Assembly: GCA_017404505.1 (NCBI GenBank)
Contig: JAFRCE010000025.1
Location: 1 to 56,898, forward strand
Direction of reading: 5' to 3'
Source: Solobacterium sp.
GTDB lineage: Bacteria > Bacillota_I > Bacilli_A > Erysipelotrichales > Erysipelotrichaceae
Length of the DNA: 56,898 nucleotides
Position numbers and translations under genes: made by a program. Of the stretch, positions 15,261 through 23,589 are shown one piece after another. The notes below the pieces were generated by a model. The model had not been told where the DNA came from. It ran no database searches and was given only the letters and a program-made list of their open reading frames with translations. Positions within the stretch are counted from its first letter, which is position 1. Every line of letters begins with the position of its first letter.

Positions 15261-15404
15261 TGCTATAATTATGTTTCCTGAGAAAACGAAAACCGGATGA
15301 GCGGCAGCCGTTTTCCCGGACGGAAAAAAGACCGTGTCTTCCAGCGGAAAATATCCCGCACACTATGTATTTATTAAGTATTTTAGAGTAAAATATTAGG
15401 AAAG
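15261..15404 (+). promoter_or_regulatory. Promoter and structured ~135-nt leader of the ireB operon
   Basis: TGcTATAAT (15261-15269) would start a transcript about 140 bases before ireB. Early in this leader GAAAACCGG (15288-15296) can pair with CCGTTTTC (15308-15315) with one bulged base, and CCGT/ACGG can form an alternative. There is no U tract and no match to a riboswitch I know. A second possible -10 (TAAAAT near 15390) lies closer to the gene. Confidence 0.45.
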
Positions 15405-15416
15405 GTGGATAAGGCT

Positions 15417-15686
15417 ATGAATGGTAGAAATTACGACATGACGGAAACAGTCAGCTTCAATTCCGAAGAAATTCGCCGTGAGAATATCCGCGAGGTTCTG
15501 AAACATGTTCAGACCGCCCTGGATGAAAGAGGGTACAATGCCATCAACCAGCTGGCAGGTTATCTGATTTCCAATGATCCGGCCTACATTTCCTCGCACA
15601 ATAATGCCCGCAGCATTATTCAGTCTGTTGAACGGCACGAAATCATCGAGGAACTTGTCAGATTCTATCTTGAGGAACACAGATGA
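15417..15686 (+). CDS. ireB: IreB family regulatory phosphoprotein (UPF0297)
   Basis: In Enterococcus, IreB is a substrate of the Ser/Thr kinase IreK and controls cephalosporin resistance. The 89-residue product has the same length and the family's conserved parts: an N-terminal T-E-T-V-S-F segment where the phosphorylated Thr lies, [24 protein letters not shown], and [19 protein letters not shown] at 15405 is also in frame, but AGGAAAGGTGG sits 8 bases before the ATG at 15417. The stop overlaps ruvX. This gene, ruvX and the DUF1292 gene behind alaS form a block conserved in many Bacillota. Confidence 0.92.
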   Translation: MNGRNYDMTETVSFNSEEIRRENIREVLKHVQTALDERGYNAINQLAGYLISNDPAYISSHNNARSIIQSVERHEIIEELVRFYLEEHR

Positions 15687-16114
15687 CCCGTTATCTCGGG
15701 CTTGATCTGGGTTCAGTGACATGCGGTGTCAGTGAGAGCGACACTGGTTTTATTGCGAAAACGGTAGAGACGATCCGCTTTAAACCGGATGACTACAACG
15801 AAGCGATGGATAAAGTACTCCTCGTCATTGAACGGGAAAAACCGGATCTCATCGTGATGGGATATCCGCTTCTGCTGAATGATGACGAAGGTCCGAGAGC
15901 CCAGCTCTGCCGTGAATTCGGTGAAGAACTGGAAAAAGAATGCGGCATCCCGGTTGTTCTGCAGGATGAGCGTTTTACCACCAAGGCGGCGGAATCGATT
16001 CTGCTCGAAGCAGACGTTTCCCGCAAAAAAAGAAAAAAGAAGATTGACCAGCTGGCGGCCGTACAGATCCTGCAGACCTGGCTGGACTCTCATCGCAACC
16101 ATGAAGGCGCCTAA
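15683..16114 (+). CDS. ruvX: RuvX/YqgF family Holliday junction resolvase-like nuclease
   Basis: An RNase H-fold protein implicated in Holliday junction resolution and pre-16S rRNA 5' processing. The 143-residue product has the first catalytic Asp in [17 protein letters not shown], a second acidic site in [12 protein letters not shown], and the closing [17 protein letters not shown] with the third Asp. Normal length. It overlaps ireB by 4 bp and is followed 30 bp later by the DUF1292 gene. The usual RVGVA is replaced by TCGVSES, a mild departure that leaves the catalytic residues in place. Confidence 0.92.
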   Translation: MTRYLGLDLGSVTCGVSESDTGFIAKTVETIRFKPDDYNEAMDKVLLVIEREKPDLIVMGYPLLLNDDEGPRAQLCREFGEELEKECGIPVVLQDERFTTKAAESILLEADVSRKKRKKKIDQLAAVQILQTWLDSHRNHEGA

Positions 16115-16144
16115 CGCCTTTTGTTATGAAAGCAGGTAAGCAAT

Positions 16145-16387
16145 ATGGAAGAAAAGAATACCATCATCATTACCGATGATAATGGGAATGAAAAAGAATT
16201 CACAATTCTCTTTACCTTTGAGGTTGATGAAAACGACAGACAGTATGTGGTCATACAGGACCAGGATAATAAGAAAGATGTCTACGGATTCCGCTACACA
16301 GCGGACGGTGAACTGTTACCGCTGGATGATGAAGAAACCGAGATGGTCTCAGAAGTGCTTGAAGCATGGGAAGGTGAAAATTTATGA
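16145..16387 (+). CDS. DUF1292 (YrzB-like) protein
   Basis: A small acidic protein of 80 residues. It matches the DUF1292 pattern: I-x-I-x-D-D-N-G-N-E-K-E-F, then LFTFEVDENDRQYVVIQD and a closing acidic segment DDEETEMVSEVLEAWE. Function unknown; members lie next to ruvX and ireB across Bacillota, as here. The stop overlaps mltG by 4 bp, so both are probably translated together. Confidence 0.85.
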   Translation: MEEKNTIIITDDNGNEKEFTILFTFEVDENDRQYVVIQDQDNKKDVYGFRYTADGELLPLDDEETEMVSEVLEAWEGENL

Positions 16388-17475
16388 GTGAATATTACGA
16401 TCGGCCAAGAAGCCATTTCTTACTGTATCTGCTGCTGTTCCTTCTGACTTTCGCAGGTGTTTTCGGGTTTATGGCATATAAGTACTACAACCGTTCGCTC
16501 GGTGCCATGCAGGAAAAGTCGGAAGCGGTGATCTTCAAGGTTGACAGCGACGCGACCGTCCGCGATGTCACAGCCAAGCTGGAAAGTGAAGGCCTGATCG
16601 CCGACTCACGCACCGCTTATATTTACGCCCGTCTGAACCATCTGACAGATCTCTATGCCGGCGAATACTTCCTGGACAAGAGCTGGGACGTCGATAAGAT
16701 CCTGAAATATCTTGGTGATCCGCTTTCCGCCAACCAGGATGTTGTCATGGTCACGGTCGTCGAAGGCGACTGGGCGAAACATATCGCTGAAAAGATCAGC
16801 GCGGTGACCAATGTTTCCTATGATGATCTGATCGCTCTGTGGTCCAACCGCAGCTGGATCGAGTCACAGAAGGAAAAGTATCCGTTCCTGACAGATGAAA
16901 TGTTCCAGAACGGTGTCCGCATTTTCCTGGAAGGCTACCTGGCTCCTGATACCTATCAGTTCATGAAGACGACGACCGCGGAAGAAATCACGACCCGGAT
17001 GCTGGATCAGACACTCAAGATCTATAACCAGTTCCAGCCGCAGTTCGCTGCCAGTGAACTAAGCACCCATCAGATCTACACGCTGGCTTCCATCGTTCAG
17101 TATGAAGGCGGCGGCACATCCATGGATGACATGAAAACGATCGCCGGTGTCTTCTACAACCGCATGCACAGTGACATGGCTCTGCAGTCCAGTGTAACCG
17201 TATGCTATGCCATCGACTATGACCGCAACATCAACGACTGGCAGGACTGTGAAGTCAACGTCGAAGTGGAATCCCCGTATAACACATACAAATACAACGG
17301 TCTGACACCTGGTCCGATCGAGAATGCCGGTGTCCTCGCACTGGAAGCTGTTCTCAGTCCGATCGATACGGACTATATGTATTTCATGGCTGATATCTAC
17401 GGCGGCACCGGCATCCATTATGCCGTGACCGAAGACGAGCATTACGCCAACGTGGCGAAGTATCTCGGCGAATGA
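16384..17475 (+). CDS. mltG: Endolytic murein transglycosylase MltG
   Basis: Cuts nascent peptidoglycan strands and so sets glycan length during wall growth. The 363-residue product has one N-terminal transmembrane helix (11-31), a LysM-like domain, and the YceG catalytic domain with the catalytic Glu at 183 (FLEGYLAPDTYQF). The segment that usually reads ASIVEKE is ASIVQYE here (Q239), so a commonly acidic position is Gln. The last part contains YNTYKYNGLTPGPI, the conserved substrate-cleft motif. It overlaps genes on both sides by 4 bp. It is probably membrane-anchored with the domain outside. Confidence 0.93.
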   Translation: MSEYYDRPRSHFLLYLLLFLLTFAGVFGFMAYKYYNRSLGAMQEKSEAVIFKVDSDATVRDVTAKLESEGLIADSRTAYIYARLNHLTDLYAGEYFLDKSWDVDKILKYLGDPLSANQDVVMVTVVEGDWAKHIAEKISAVTNVSYDDLIALWSNRSWIESQKEKYPFLTDEMFQNGVRIFLEGYLAPDTYQFMKTTTAEEITTRMLDQTLKIYNQFQPQFAASELSTHQIYTLASIVQYEGGGTSMDDMKTIAGVFYNRMHSDMALQSSVTVCYAIDYDRNINDWQDCEVNVEVESPYNTYKYNGLTPGPIENAGVLALEAVLSPIDTDYMYFMADIYGGTGIHYAVTEDEHYANVAKYLGE

Positions 17476-17936
17476 TCAGAAGCACCTGCGGCTATCTCAG
17501 AAAAGACGGCCAATGGCTGATGCTGCTGAGAAACCGGAAAGAAAATGACGTCAACCAGGGAAAATGGATCGGTCCGGGCGGCAAATTCGAGGCAGGGGAA
17601 GACGCGGAAACATGTATGAAGCGTGAACTGCTGGAAGAAACCGGACTTACAGCCGACCGGCTGAAATATGAAGGACTGATTTATTTCCGCTATCCGCACA
17701 AAGAAGAAGAAAAGATCTGGATCTACACCTGTGACGCCTTTCACGGCGAACTGCAGCCATGCAGCGAGGGAACCCTTGCCTGGATCAGGGAGGAAGACAT
17801 TCTTTCCCTGAATCTTTGGGAAGGCGACAGGATCTTTCTGAAACACATACTGCAGAAACAGACCGGTCCGTTCTGCTATGAACTGGTCTACAACGCAGAA
17901 GACGAACTGGTATCCTTTCAAAATCTGGAGGCTTAA
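17472..17936 (+). CDS. NUDIX hydrolase, MutT/8-oxo-dGTP diphosphatase-like
   Basis: Hydrolyses a nucleoside diphosphate linked to another moiety. The full Nudix box is present at about 36-58: GGKFEAGEDAETCMKRELLEETGL, with all metal-binding Glu residues. The 154-residue length, the N-terminal CGYLRKDGQWLMLLRNRKENDVNQGKW and the GPGGK entry resemble Bacillota proteins annotated as 8-oxo-dGTP diphosphatase. The exact substrate cannot be read from sequence. It overlaps mltG by 4 bp and is 3 bp from udk, whose product also acts on nucleotides. Confidence 0.85.
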   Translation: MIRSTCGYLRKDGQWLMLLRNRKENDVNQGKWIGPGGKFEAGEDAETCMKRELLEETGLTADRLKYEGLIYFRYPHKEEEKIWIYTCDAFHGELQPCSEGTLAWIREEDILSLNLWEGDRIFLKHILQKQTGPFCYELVYNAEDELVSFQNLEA

Positions 17937-17939
17937 ACC

Positions 17940-18563
17940 ATGAGCAAACCTATCATTATCGGCATTGCCGGCGGCAGCGCGTCCGGCAAGACATCGATTT
18001 CCCGCAGACTGAAACAGCATTTTGAAAATGAGGGATCCGTCCTGATCATCCGCCAGGATGACTATTACAAAGATCAGTCAGACAAACCGATGGAAGAAAG
18101 AGTCAAGACCAACTATGACCATCCGTTCGCCTTTGACAACGATCTGCTTCTTCAGCAGGTTCATGAACTGTCGGAAGGCCGGACGGTTGAAAAGCCGACC
18201 TATGATTACGTCCATCATACCCGCAGCGATGTCACGGAAACATGTTATCCGTGCGACGTGCTGATTCTGGAAGGACTGTTTGTTCTGGAAGACGAAAACA
18301 TCCGTGATCTTCTCGATATCAAGATCTTCGTGGATACCGACGCGGACGTGCGTTTTATCCGCCGTCTGATCAGAGACGTCAATGAAAGAGGGCGTTCGGT
18401 GGATTCCATCGTCTCCCAGTATCTGGATACTGTCAGACCGATGCATGAGCAGTTTATCGAACCGAGCAAACGCTATGCGGATGTCATCATACCGGAAGGC
18501 GGTCACAATGAAGTCGCGATCGATCTTCTGACCACCAAGATCTCCAGCATTATCCGTAAATAA
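17940..18563 (+). CDS. udk: Uridine kinase
   Basis: Phosphorylates uridine and cytidine to UMP and CMP in pyrimidine salvage. The 207-residue product has the P-loop GGSASGKTS (11-19), the DDYYKD segment that binds the nucleoside, [19 protein letters not shown], and the LID arginine region [16 protein letters not shown]. Length is that of bacterial Udk. CTGGAGG lies before the ATG. It is the last gene of the run from ireB and is followed by a strong terminator. Confidence 0.95.
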   Translation: MSKPIIIGIAGGSASGKTSISRRLKQHFENEGSVLIIRQDDYYKDQSDKPMEERVKTNYDHPFAFDNDLLLQQVHELSEGRTVEKPTYDYVHHTRSDVTETCYPCDVLILEGLFVLEDENIRDLLDIKIFVDTDADVRFIRRLIRDVNERGRSVDSIVSQYLDTVRPMHEQFIEPSKRYADVIIPEGGHNEVAIDLLTTKISSIIRK

Positions 18564-18581
18564 TAACATTAACCATCAGAG

Positions 18582-18618
18582 GGTAAACCTTGTCAGAAAA
18601 ACAGGGTTTACCTTTTTT
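18582..18618 (+). terminator. Terminator of the ireB-udk operon
   Basis: GGTAAACC (18582-18589) pairs with GGTTTACC (18605-18612), followed by six T. Confidence 0.9.
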
Positions 18619-18633
18619 CTTTCTGATAACGGA

Positions 18634-18685
18634 TTGACAAATTGCATATACTGCATTATTGTAAGTAATGCAAAGAGGTAATGCA
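18634..18685 (+). promoter_or_regulatory. Promoter with overlapping TGCATTA/TAATGCA operator
   Basis: TTGACA (18634-18639) and TATTGT (18657-18662) are 17 bases apart. Over the -10 lies a perfect inverted repeat, TGCATTA (18652-18658) and TAATGCA (18666-18672), spacer 7. A third TAATGCA follows at 18679-18685, over the ribosome binding region. A repressor here would block both initiation and escape. Confidence 0.7.
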
Positions 18686-18686
18686 T

Positions 18687-19613
18687 ATGTCAGAAGAAAA
18701 AGTAATCATCGGAAAAGATACTGAATATCCATTGGAAGGAATTCTGTCCATACCGGATGCGTATGAAGGGAAGCTTCCTGCCTGCGTGTTTGTCCATGGC
18801 TCCGGTTCCAGCAACAGGGATGAGAAAGCCGGCAAACTGACACCGTTCAAAGATCTGGCGGAAGGTCTCTGCGCCAGGGGTATTGCGTCACTGCGTTATG
18901 ACAAACGGTCCTTTGTCCATGGCAGGAAAATGATAAAAGGATCCGGAACAATAACAATGGAAGAGGAAACGATACAGGACGCGATCATGGCCGCTGATAT
19001 TCTGAAGAATGATCCGCGTATCGATCCCGAGAGAGTCTTTGTCATCGGTCACAGTATGGGAGCGATGCTGAGCGGCAGAATTGATGCGGAAGGCGGAGAT
19101 TTCAAAGGTCTGATCATGATGGCCGGTTCGCTGCATTCACTGGATGAAATCCTGCTGCGGCAGCTGCGGGAACAGCAGGAGACAGGCGGATTCCTGGCCA
19201 GACTGGTTCTCGGAAAACTGATCGGCAAATTTGAAAAGCAGTTCGCCGCCATGAGAACAATGTCCGATGAAGAGGCGAAAAAAACCAAAATCGGCAACGG
19301 AACAACACTGTATTACTTTAAGGAAATGGCGGACCATCCGGCTGCCGATTATCTGCGTGACAATCCGAAACCGATGCTGATCATGCAGGGATCGGACGAT
19401 CTGCAGGCAACGCCGGCGTCGGATTACAAATCCTATCAGGATCTGCTGGGGGATCATGAAAACGTCACGTTCCGTTTCTATGAAGGACTGAATCACTGTT
19501 TTGTTTCTTCGCTCTCAACCAATCCCGCCAAGGCTGGGAAAGAGTTCAGCAAAGAACGTCATATTCCGTCTCAGGTCATCGACGATATCGCTCAGTTCAT
19601 TCGGGATAATTGA
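18687..19613 (+). CDS. Alpha/beta hydrolase
   Basis: A 308-residue serine hydrolase of the alpha/beta fold. The oxyanion loop is CVFVHGSGSSNRDE (33-46), the nucleophile elbow GHSMG has Ser123, the acid is probably in MQGSDDLQATPAS and the catalytic His is in EGLNHCF near the C-terminus. The DNA shows no signal peptide, so the enzyme is probably cytoplasmic. ATG 18687 is 8 bases after AGAGG; the ATG at 18681 is too close. The gene stands alone with its own promoter and operator, suggesting induction by a substrate or stress. Substrate unknown; esterase or acyl-peptidase activity is possible. Confidence 0.85.
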   Translation: MSEEKVIIGKDTEYPLEGILSIPDAYEGKLPACVFVHGSGSSNRDEKAGKLTPFKDLAEGLCARGIASLRYDKRSFVHGRKMIKGSGTITMEEETIQDAIMAADILKNDPRIDPERVFVIGHSMGAMLSGRIDAEGGDFKGLIMMAGSLHSLDEILLRQLREQQETGGFLARLVLGKLIGKFEKQFAAMRTMSDEEAKKTKIGNGTTLYYFKEMADHPAADYLRDNPKPMLIMQGSDDLQATPASDYKSYQDLLGDHENVTFRFYEGLNHCFVSSLSTNPAKAGKEFSKERHIPSQVIDDIAQFIRDN

Positions 19614-19626
19614 ATATCGCAGGTAT

Positions 19627-19654
19627 TTGATTTTTCCTAGGGCAATGCTATAAT
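19627..19654 (+). promoter_or_regulatory. Promoter of greA
   Basis: TTGATT (19627-19632) and TATAAT (19649-19654) at a 16-base spacing, with a TGc extension before the -10. Confidence 0.75.
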
Positions 19655-19683
19655 TAGCGATGCAAAAAAAGGAGTATTGAAAT

Positions 19684-20157
19684 ATGTCTGATGAAAATAA
19701 GATTTATGTGACGGAAGACGGTTTGAAAAAGCTTCAGGATGAGTATCATCATCTCGTACATGTTGTCCGTGAGGAAGTCAAGAGCGAACTGAAAGAAGCA
19801 AGATCACTTGGTGACCTTTCCGAAAACGCCGACTATGATGCAGCCCGTGACAAGCAGTCCCAGGTAGAATCACGCATCGTCGAACTGGAAAACATGCTGC
19901 AGCATTATGTGCTGATCGACACAAAGCATGGTTCCAAAAAGATCGTCCGTATCGGCTCCACAGTCACACTGGAATTCCTCGATACAAAAGAAGAAGCAAC
20001 TTACACGATCGTCGGTTCGACGGAAGCCGATCCGCTCAACGGCAAACTTTCCAATGAAACACCGCTGGCTCTTGCCATTCTTGATTCCAAAGTCGGCCAG
20101 ACGGTCAACGTCAATGTCGCAAATCCGTATCAGGTCATTATTGTAGATATCAAATAA
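19684..20157 (+). CDS. greA: Transcription elongation factor GreA
   Basis: Rescues backtracked RNA polymerase by stimulating cleavage of the transcript 3' end. The 157-residue product has the N-terminal coiled coil (about 8-75), with the acidic tip around LGDLSENADYDAARDKQ, and the C-terminal globular domain ending in VNVANPYQVIIVDIK. Length and layout are typical. AAAGGAG precedes the ATG by about 11 bases. It has its own extended -10 promoter, and the comEA gene follows 47 bp later without a visible terminator, so some read-through into the com genes is possible. Confidence 0.95.
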   Translation: MSDENKIYVTEDGLKKLQDEYHHLVHVVREEVKSELKEARSLGDLSENADYDAARDKQSQVESRIVELENMLQHYVLIDTKHGSKKIVRIGSTVTLEFLDTKEEATYTIVGSTEADPLNGKLSNETPLALAILDSKVGQTVNVNVANPYQVIIVDIK

Positions 20158-20204
20158 ACGGGAAACCGGAATTCAGACACTATAAGACAGGTAGGAGGTT
20201 CTCT

Positions 20205-20672
20205 ATGAAACTGCTGCTTGTCTTTTTGTTTTTCTTTCTGATGTACGCAACGGTGACCATGGATCCCGTCGCCCTGAAAGACGAGTCGGACGATTATATC
20301 ACGGTGACCGTGGAAGGGGCGGTCGACGAAGAAAAAACACTGCAGCTGAACCGTTATGCAACTTTGCAGGATGCCCTCGACGAAGTGGACCTGCAAAGTG
20401 ACGCGGATCTGAATACCCTGAATCCGCAGATGGTGCTGAAGGATAAAGACTGTATTGTCATTCCGGAAAAAAGCGAAGTGAAAAAAGTGTCCATCAATAC
20501 AGCAACAGCGGAGGAACTGGTGCAGCTGCCCGGGATCGGACCTTCGACAGCGGAAAAGATCGTTCTGTACCGGGATGAAAACGGACTGTTTCAGAATCTG
20601 GAAGATCTGATGCGCATCAAAGGAATCGGACCGGCGAAATATGAAAAGATCAAAGATCTGATCACCTTATGA
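20205..20672 (+). CDS. comEA: ComEA DNA-binding competence protein
   Basis: The membrane-anchored receptor that holds incoming double-stranded DNA outside the cell. The 155-residue product has an N-terminal membrane anchor (about 1-19), an SLBB-type domain (about 30-90) and a C-terminal helix-hairpin-helix pair (about 93-155): VSINTATAEELVQLPGIGPSTA and LEDLMRIKGIGPAKY. This is the full ComEA layout, though the N-terminal half is shorter than in B. subtilis. AGGAGG precedes the ATG. It overlaps comEC by 4 bp, so receptor and channel are translated together. Confidence 0.92.
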   Translation: MKLLLVFLFFFLMYATVTMDPVALKDESDDYITVTVEGAVDEEKTLQLNRYATLQDALDEVDLQSDADLNTLNPQMVLKDKDCIVIPEKSEVKKVSINTATAEELVQLPGIGPSTAEKIVLYRDENGLFQNLEDLMRIKGIGPAKYEKIKDLITL

Positions 20673-22585
20673 GACGGATCCGTGACAATGCGTACTTCCT
20701 GATGTTCGCGGCGGTGCTAGCTTCCATTCTGTATGGCCGGCCCTGGCTGTCACTGCTGTTTGGAGCGGTTCTGCTGTGGCTTCGTGCGAAGGACATCAAG
20801 ATCTTTCTTCTGCTGCCGCTGCTGCTGGCTTACAGCTGGCCGCGGTATACTGTAAAGCTGCCCCAGATCGAAGAAGGCAGGATCGTTGAAGTGCATGAAA
20901 GATACGCGGTTGTAAAAAGCGGGAACGAAAAGGTGCTTGTCTATTCCGAACAGCCGCTTCCCCTGGATGCCTTCGTCACTTTTGATCATCCTCATTACGC
21001 GGAAATCACATCGATGAAAGGTTTCTTTGCCTATGACTTCGCCGCACATATGCGCCGTCAGGGAGTCAGTTACAGCTGCGATGAAAGCATGATCTGCCTC
21101 AAGGAAGAAGGCCATACACCGCGGGCTGTTCTGCAGAGATATATCGAAAAGACGTTCACGGCGGAAAACAAAGTCTTTCTGCGCCGGATCCTGCTGCATA
21201 TTTCCAGCCGTGAATATGCCGGCTCCTTTCTGTTTCAGCAGGGCTTTACCGCGGTTGGGTTTCTCCTTCTGTACGAAAGCGTTCTGCGGTTTTTCCTGCG
21301 GGAAAAGAAAGAGAAACTGCTTTCCTTTCTTCTCTCAGTCAGTCTCTGTCTTTTCTATCACGCGCCTTTTTCCCTCCTGCAGCATACCCTGATCCGTTTT
21401 CTCAGACTTTGCAATCTGAAAAGAAGAGAGCAGGTGATTCTGACGGTCATGATAACGCTACTGATTCGGCCGCAGGATGCCGTAACGGCAGCCTTTCTGA
21501 TTCCGTTTCTGTTCCGTGTCTCGTCCCTGACGGAAAATATCAGCGGCTGGCTCAGAATAAGTATGCTGATGCTGTATCAGAGCTTTGCCTATCAGAAAAT
21601 GAATCTTCTTGATTCCATGCTGTTTCCGTTCTTTATCCGGATCAGCGGTTTCTGTTATCTGCTGGCTTTGTTTCAGCTGTGCATGCCGTTTATCGATCTG
21701 AGCGGCGTGTTCCTGTCGCTCGACCATCTTCTGCTTCTGAAAGAGCAGGGGACGCTATATGGCTCCTGTTTCGGCATCGGCATGTTTGCATATCTGTTCC
21801 TTGTGATCAGCAATGGTTTTCAGCGAAAAAGACAGATCCGTATCTTTATTCTGACCTTGCTGTTTCAGATCACCGGTCTGTTTCATCCCTGTGCTGAAAT
21901 CAGTTTTATCAATGTCGGACAGGGTGACAGCATTCTGATCCGTGAACCATTCGGTCAGATGAACATGCTGGTGGATACCGGCAAGCCGCAGATGCAGGAA
22001 CGTCTGTATTCCTTTCTGCATGGCAAAGGCATACATCATCTTTCAACGCTGCTGATCACCCATTCGGATGACGATCATTCCGGCAATCAGGAAGCCGTTA
22101 CAGAGGATTTCAGTCCGGAACAGATCATCACGCAACATAAGGAATCTTTTTCCAGCGGCCGACTGCAGTTCTATGACCTGAACCAGATCACAAATGAAGA
22201 CGCGAACCAGTCATCCATCGTTCTGTATTTCCGGCTGAACGGGATGGATATCGTCCTGCCTGGGGATGCCGATCAGATCACGGAGGAAAGTATTGTTCAA
22301 CGATATGGTGACCTTAACTGCGATGTCCTGAAACTGAGCCATCACGGTTCCGCCAGCGGTTCTTGCGAGACGTTTCTGAACGCCCTGAAACCGGAGCTGG
22401 CCATTATCTCCAGCGGGGCCTTTTCCATCTATCATCATCCATCTCCGGAAACCATCCGCCGTCTGGAAAGAAGGCATATTCCCTGGCTCGATACAAAAGA
22501 CGAAGGGGATATCACGATCCTGTGTCTGCCGCTGGTCAATTTGCTCGTTACCTCACATGGGAAAATTGCTATAATGATTCCGTGA
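20669..22585 (+). CDS. comEC: ComEC/Rec2 DNA uptake channel protein
   Basis: Forms the channel that takes single-stranded DNA across the membrane. The 638-residue product begins with a hydrophobic segment and a DUF4131-like OB domain, continues with the multi-helix Competence domain (about 160-400), and ends with a metallo-beta-lactamase domain starting at ISFINVGQGDSILI and bearing the metal site THSDDDHSGN (about 463-472), a VLPGDA strand and the closing LKLSHHGS. It is shorter than B. subtilis ComEC (776) but has all parts. It is coupled to comEA upstream and shares TGATG with holA downstream. Confidence 0.93.
   Translation: MRRIRDNAYFLMFAAVLASILYGRPWLSLLFGAVLLWLRAKDIKIFLLLPLLLAYSWPRYTVKLPQIEEGRIVEVHERYAVVKSGNEKVLVYSEQPLPLDAFVTFDHPHYAEITSMKGFFAYDFAAHMRRQGVSYSCDESMICLKEEGHTPRAVLQRYIEKTFTAENKVFLRRILLHISSREYAGSFLFQQGFTAVGFLLLYESVLRFFLREKKEKLLSFLLSVSLCLFYHAPFSLLQHTLIRFLRLCNLKRREQVILTVMITLLIRPQDAVTAAFLIPFLFRVSSLTENISGWLRISMLMLYQSFAYQKMNLLDSMLFPFFIRISGFCYLLALFQLCMPFIDLSGVFLSLDHLLLLKEQGTLYGSCFGIGMFAYLFLVISNGFQRKRQIRIFILTLLFQITGLFHPCAEISFINVGQGDSILIREPFGQMNMLVDTGKPQMQERLYSFLHGKGIHHLSTLLITHSDDDHSGNQEAVTEDFSPEQIITQHKESFSSGRLQFYDLNQITNEDANQSSIVLYFRLNGMDIVLPGDADQITEESIVQRYGDLNCDVLKLSHHGSASGSCETFLNALKPELAIISSGAFSIYHHPSPETIRRLERRHIPWLDTKDEGDITILCLPLVNLLVTSHGKIAIMIP
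22567..22575 (+). promoter_or_regulatory. Extended -10 promoter of holA within comEC
   Basis: TGcTATAAT ends 9 bases before the holA ATG, so the predicted +1 (about 22582) leaves a leader of only about 3 bases. No -35 is evident at 17 bases. It would let holA be expressed without competence induction. Confidence 0.45.
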
Positions 22586-23589
22586 TGAACGTATATGTGC
22601 TTTCAGGAAAAGATATCTACCGGGTGGAAGAGAATCTGCGTCATATTCTGAACAATCACAGAATTGACAAGGAACATACTTCTGTTTTTGACGCGTCTGA
22701 CAAAAAAGGATTCCGTTTTGATCTGGCCATCATGGAATGTGACAGCTACTCATTGTTTGACGAGAGTGCCAAAGCCGTGGTCATCCGCAATCCTTTTTTT
22801 CTGAATGCCGCCAAGGCTTCCGAAAGCAATGCCAAAAAGAAAACGGACAAGGACGCCGAACTGCGCATGTCGATACTGGAACAGTATTTGAAGAAACCCA
22901 GTCCGACATCGGTGCTGATCTTCTGCTGCATCGGTTTTGAAGCGGACAGCCGCCGCAAGGAATATAAACTTCTTCAGAAGCATGCCGCCCAGATCATCCG
23001 TCTGCAGAAAATGAAGAAGTGGGAGTTTGAAAACTATACGGACAAACAGCTTTCTCTGCATCAGCTGCGCCTGAGCAGGGATGCCCGCAGTGAGCTGCTC
23101 AGCCGGGTGGATACGGACACACTGCTGCTCCACAACGCCATTGACAAGATGGTTTTGTACGGCGAGAAAAACCTGGACTTGAATGATATCCAACATCTCG
23201 TTTCTCTGAATCCGGAAACAAATGTCTTCCAGATGTCCAATGCCTTTATCCGCGGTGAATTCGCCGAAGTGATCCGGGCGAGAGATGAAATGCTGGCCAA
23301 TAGCTATGATTATCCTTCCCTGATCATGATGCTCGCCGGACGGCTGCGGGCTTATTACAGTTATAAACTGCTGTATGAAAGAGGTCTTTCCAGCCAGGAA
23401 ATCGCCGTCCGTACACATGTCAACGAATATGCCGTGCGGATCTCTCTGGAGACAGCTGAGCGGATCCGCAGCATTGATCTTTTGAACTGGCTGGCGGAAC
23501 TGGCGGAGCTGGATCAGAATATCAAAGCCGGCAAGACGGAACCGGGCAACGGATTTGAAATGTTTTTGTTAAGGAACGGAAAACGATAA
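22585..23589 (+). CDS. holA: DNA polymerase III delta subunit
   Basis: The clamp-loader subunit that opens the sliding clamp. The 334-residue product begins MNVYVLSGKDIYRVEE, the usual start of Gram-positive delta subunits, though the second half of the family's P-loop-like segment is not a real nucleotide site. Further support is the middle helical domain (NAIDKMVLYGEKNLDLNDIQHL) and the C-terminal helix bundle with RGEFAEVIRARDEML. The ATG at 22585 shares bases with the comEC stop; the longer in-frame extension to 22363 overlaps comEC and is not credible. No rpsT gene follows, unlike in many Bacillota. Confidence 0.92.
   Translation: MNVYVLSGKDIYRVEENLRHILNNHRIDKEHTSVFDASDKKGFRFDLAIMECDSYSLFDESAKAVVIRNPFFLNAAKASESNAKKKTDKDAELRMSILEQYLKKPSPTSVLIFCCIGFEADSRRKEYKLLQKHAAQIIRLQKMKKWEFENYTDKQLSLHQLRLSRDARSELLSRVDTDTLLLHNAIDKMVLYGEKNLDLNDIQHLVSLNPETNVFQMSNAFIRGEFAEVIRARDEMLANSYDYPSLIMMLAGRLRAYYSYKLLYERGLSSQEIAVRTHVNEYAVRISLETAERIRSIDLLNWLAELAELDQNIKAGKTEPGNGFEMFLLRNGKR

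Noticed and set aside
22363..22584. Longer holA starting at 22363
   Set aside because: That extension overlaps the metallo-beta-lactamase end of comEC and has no delta-subunit homology; the family start is MNVYVLSGKD at 22585.
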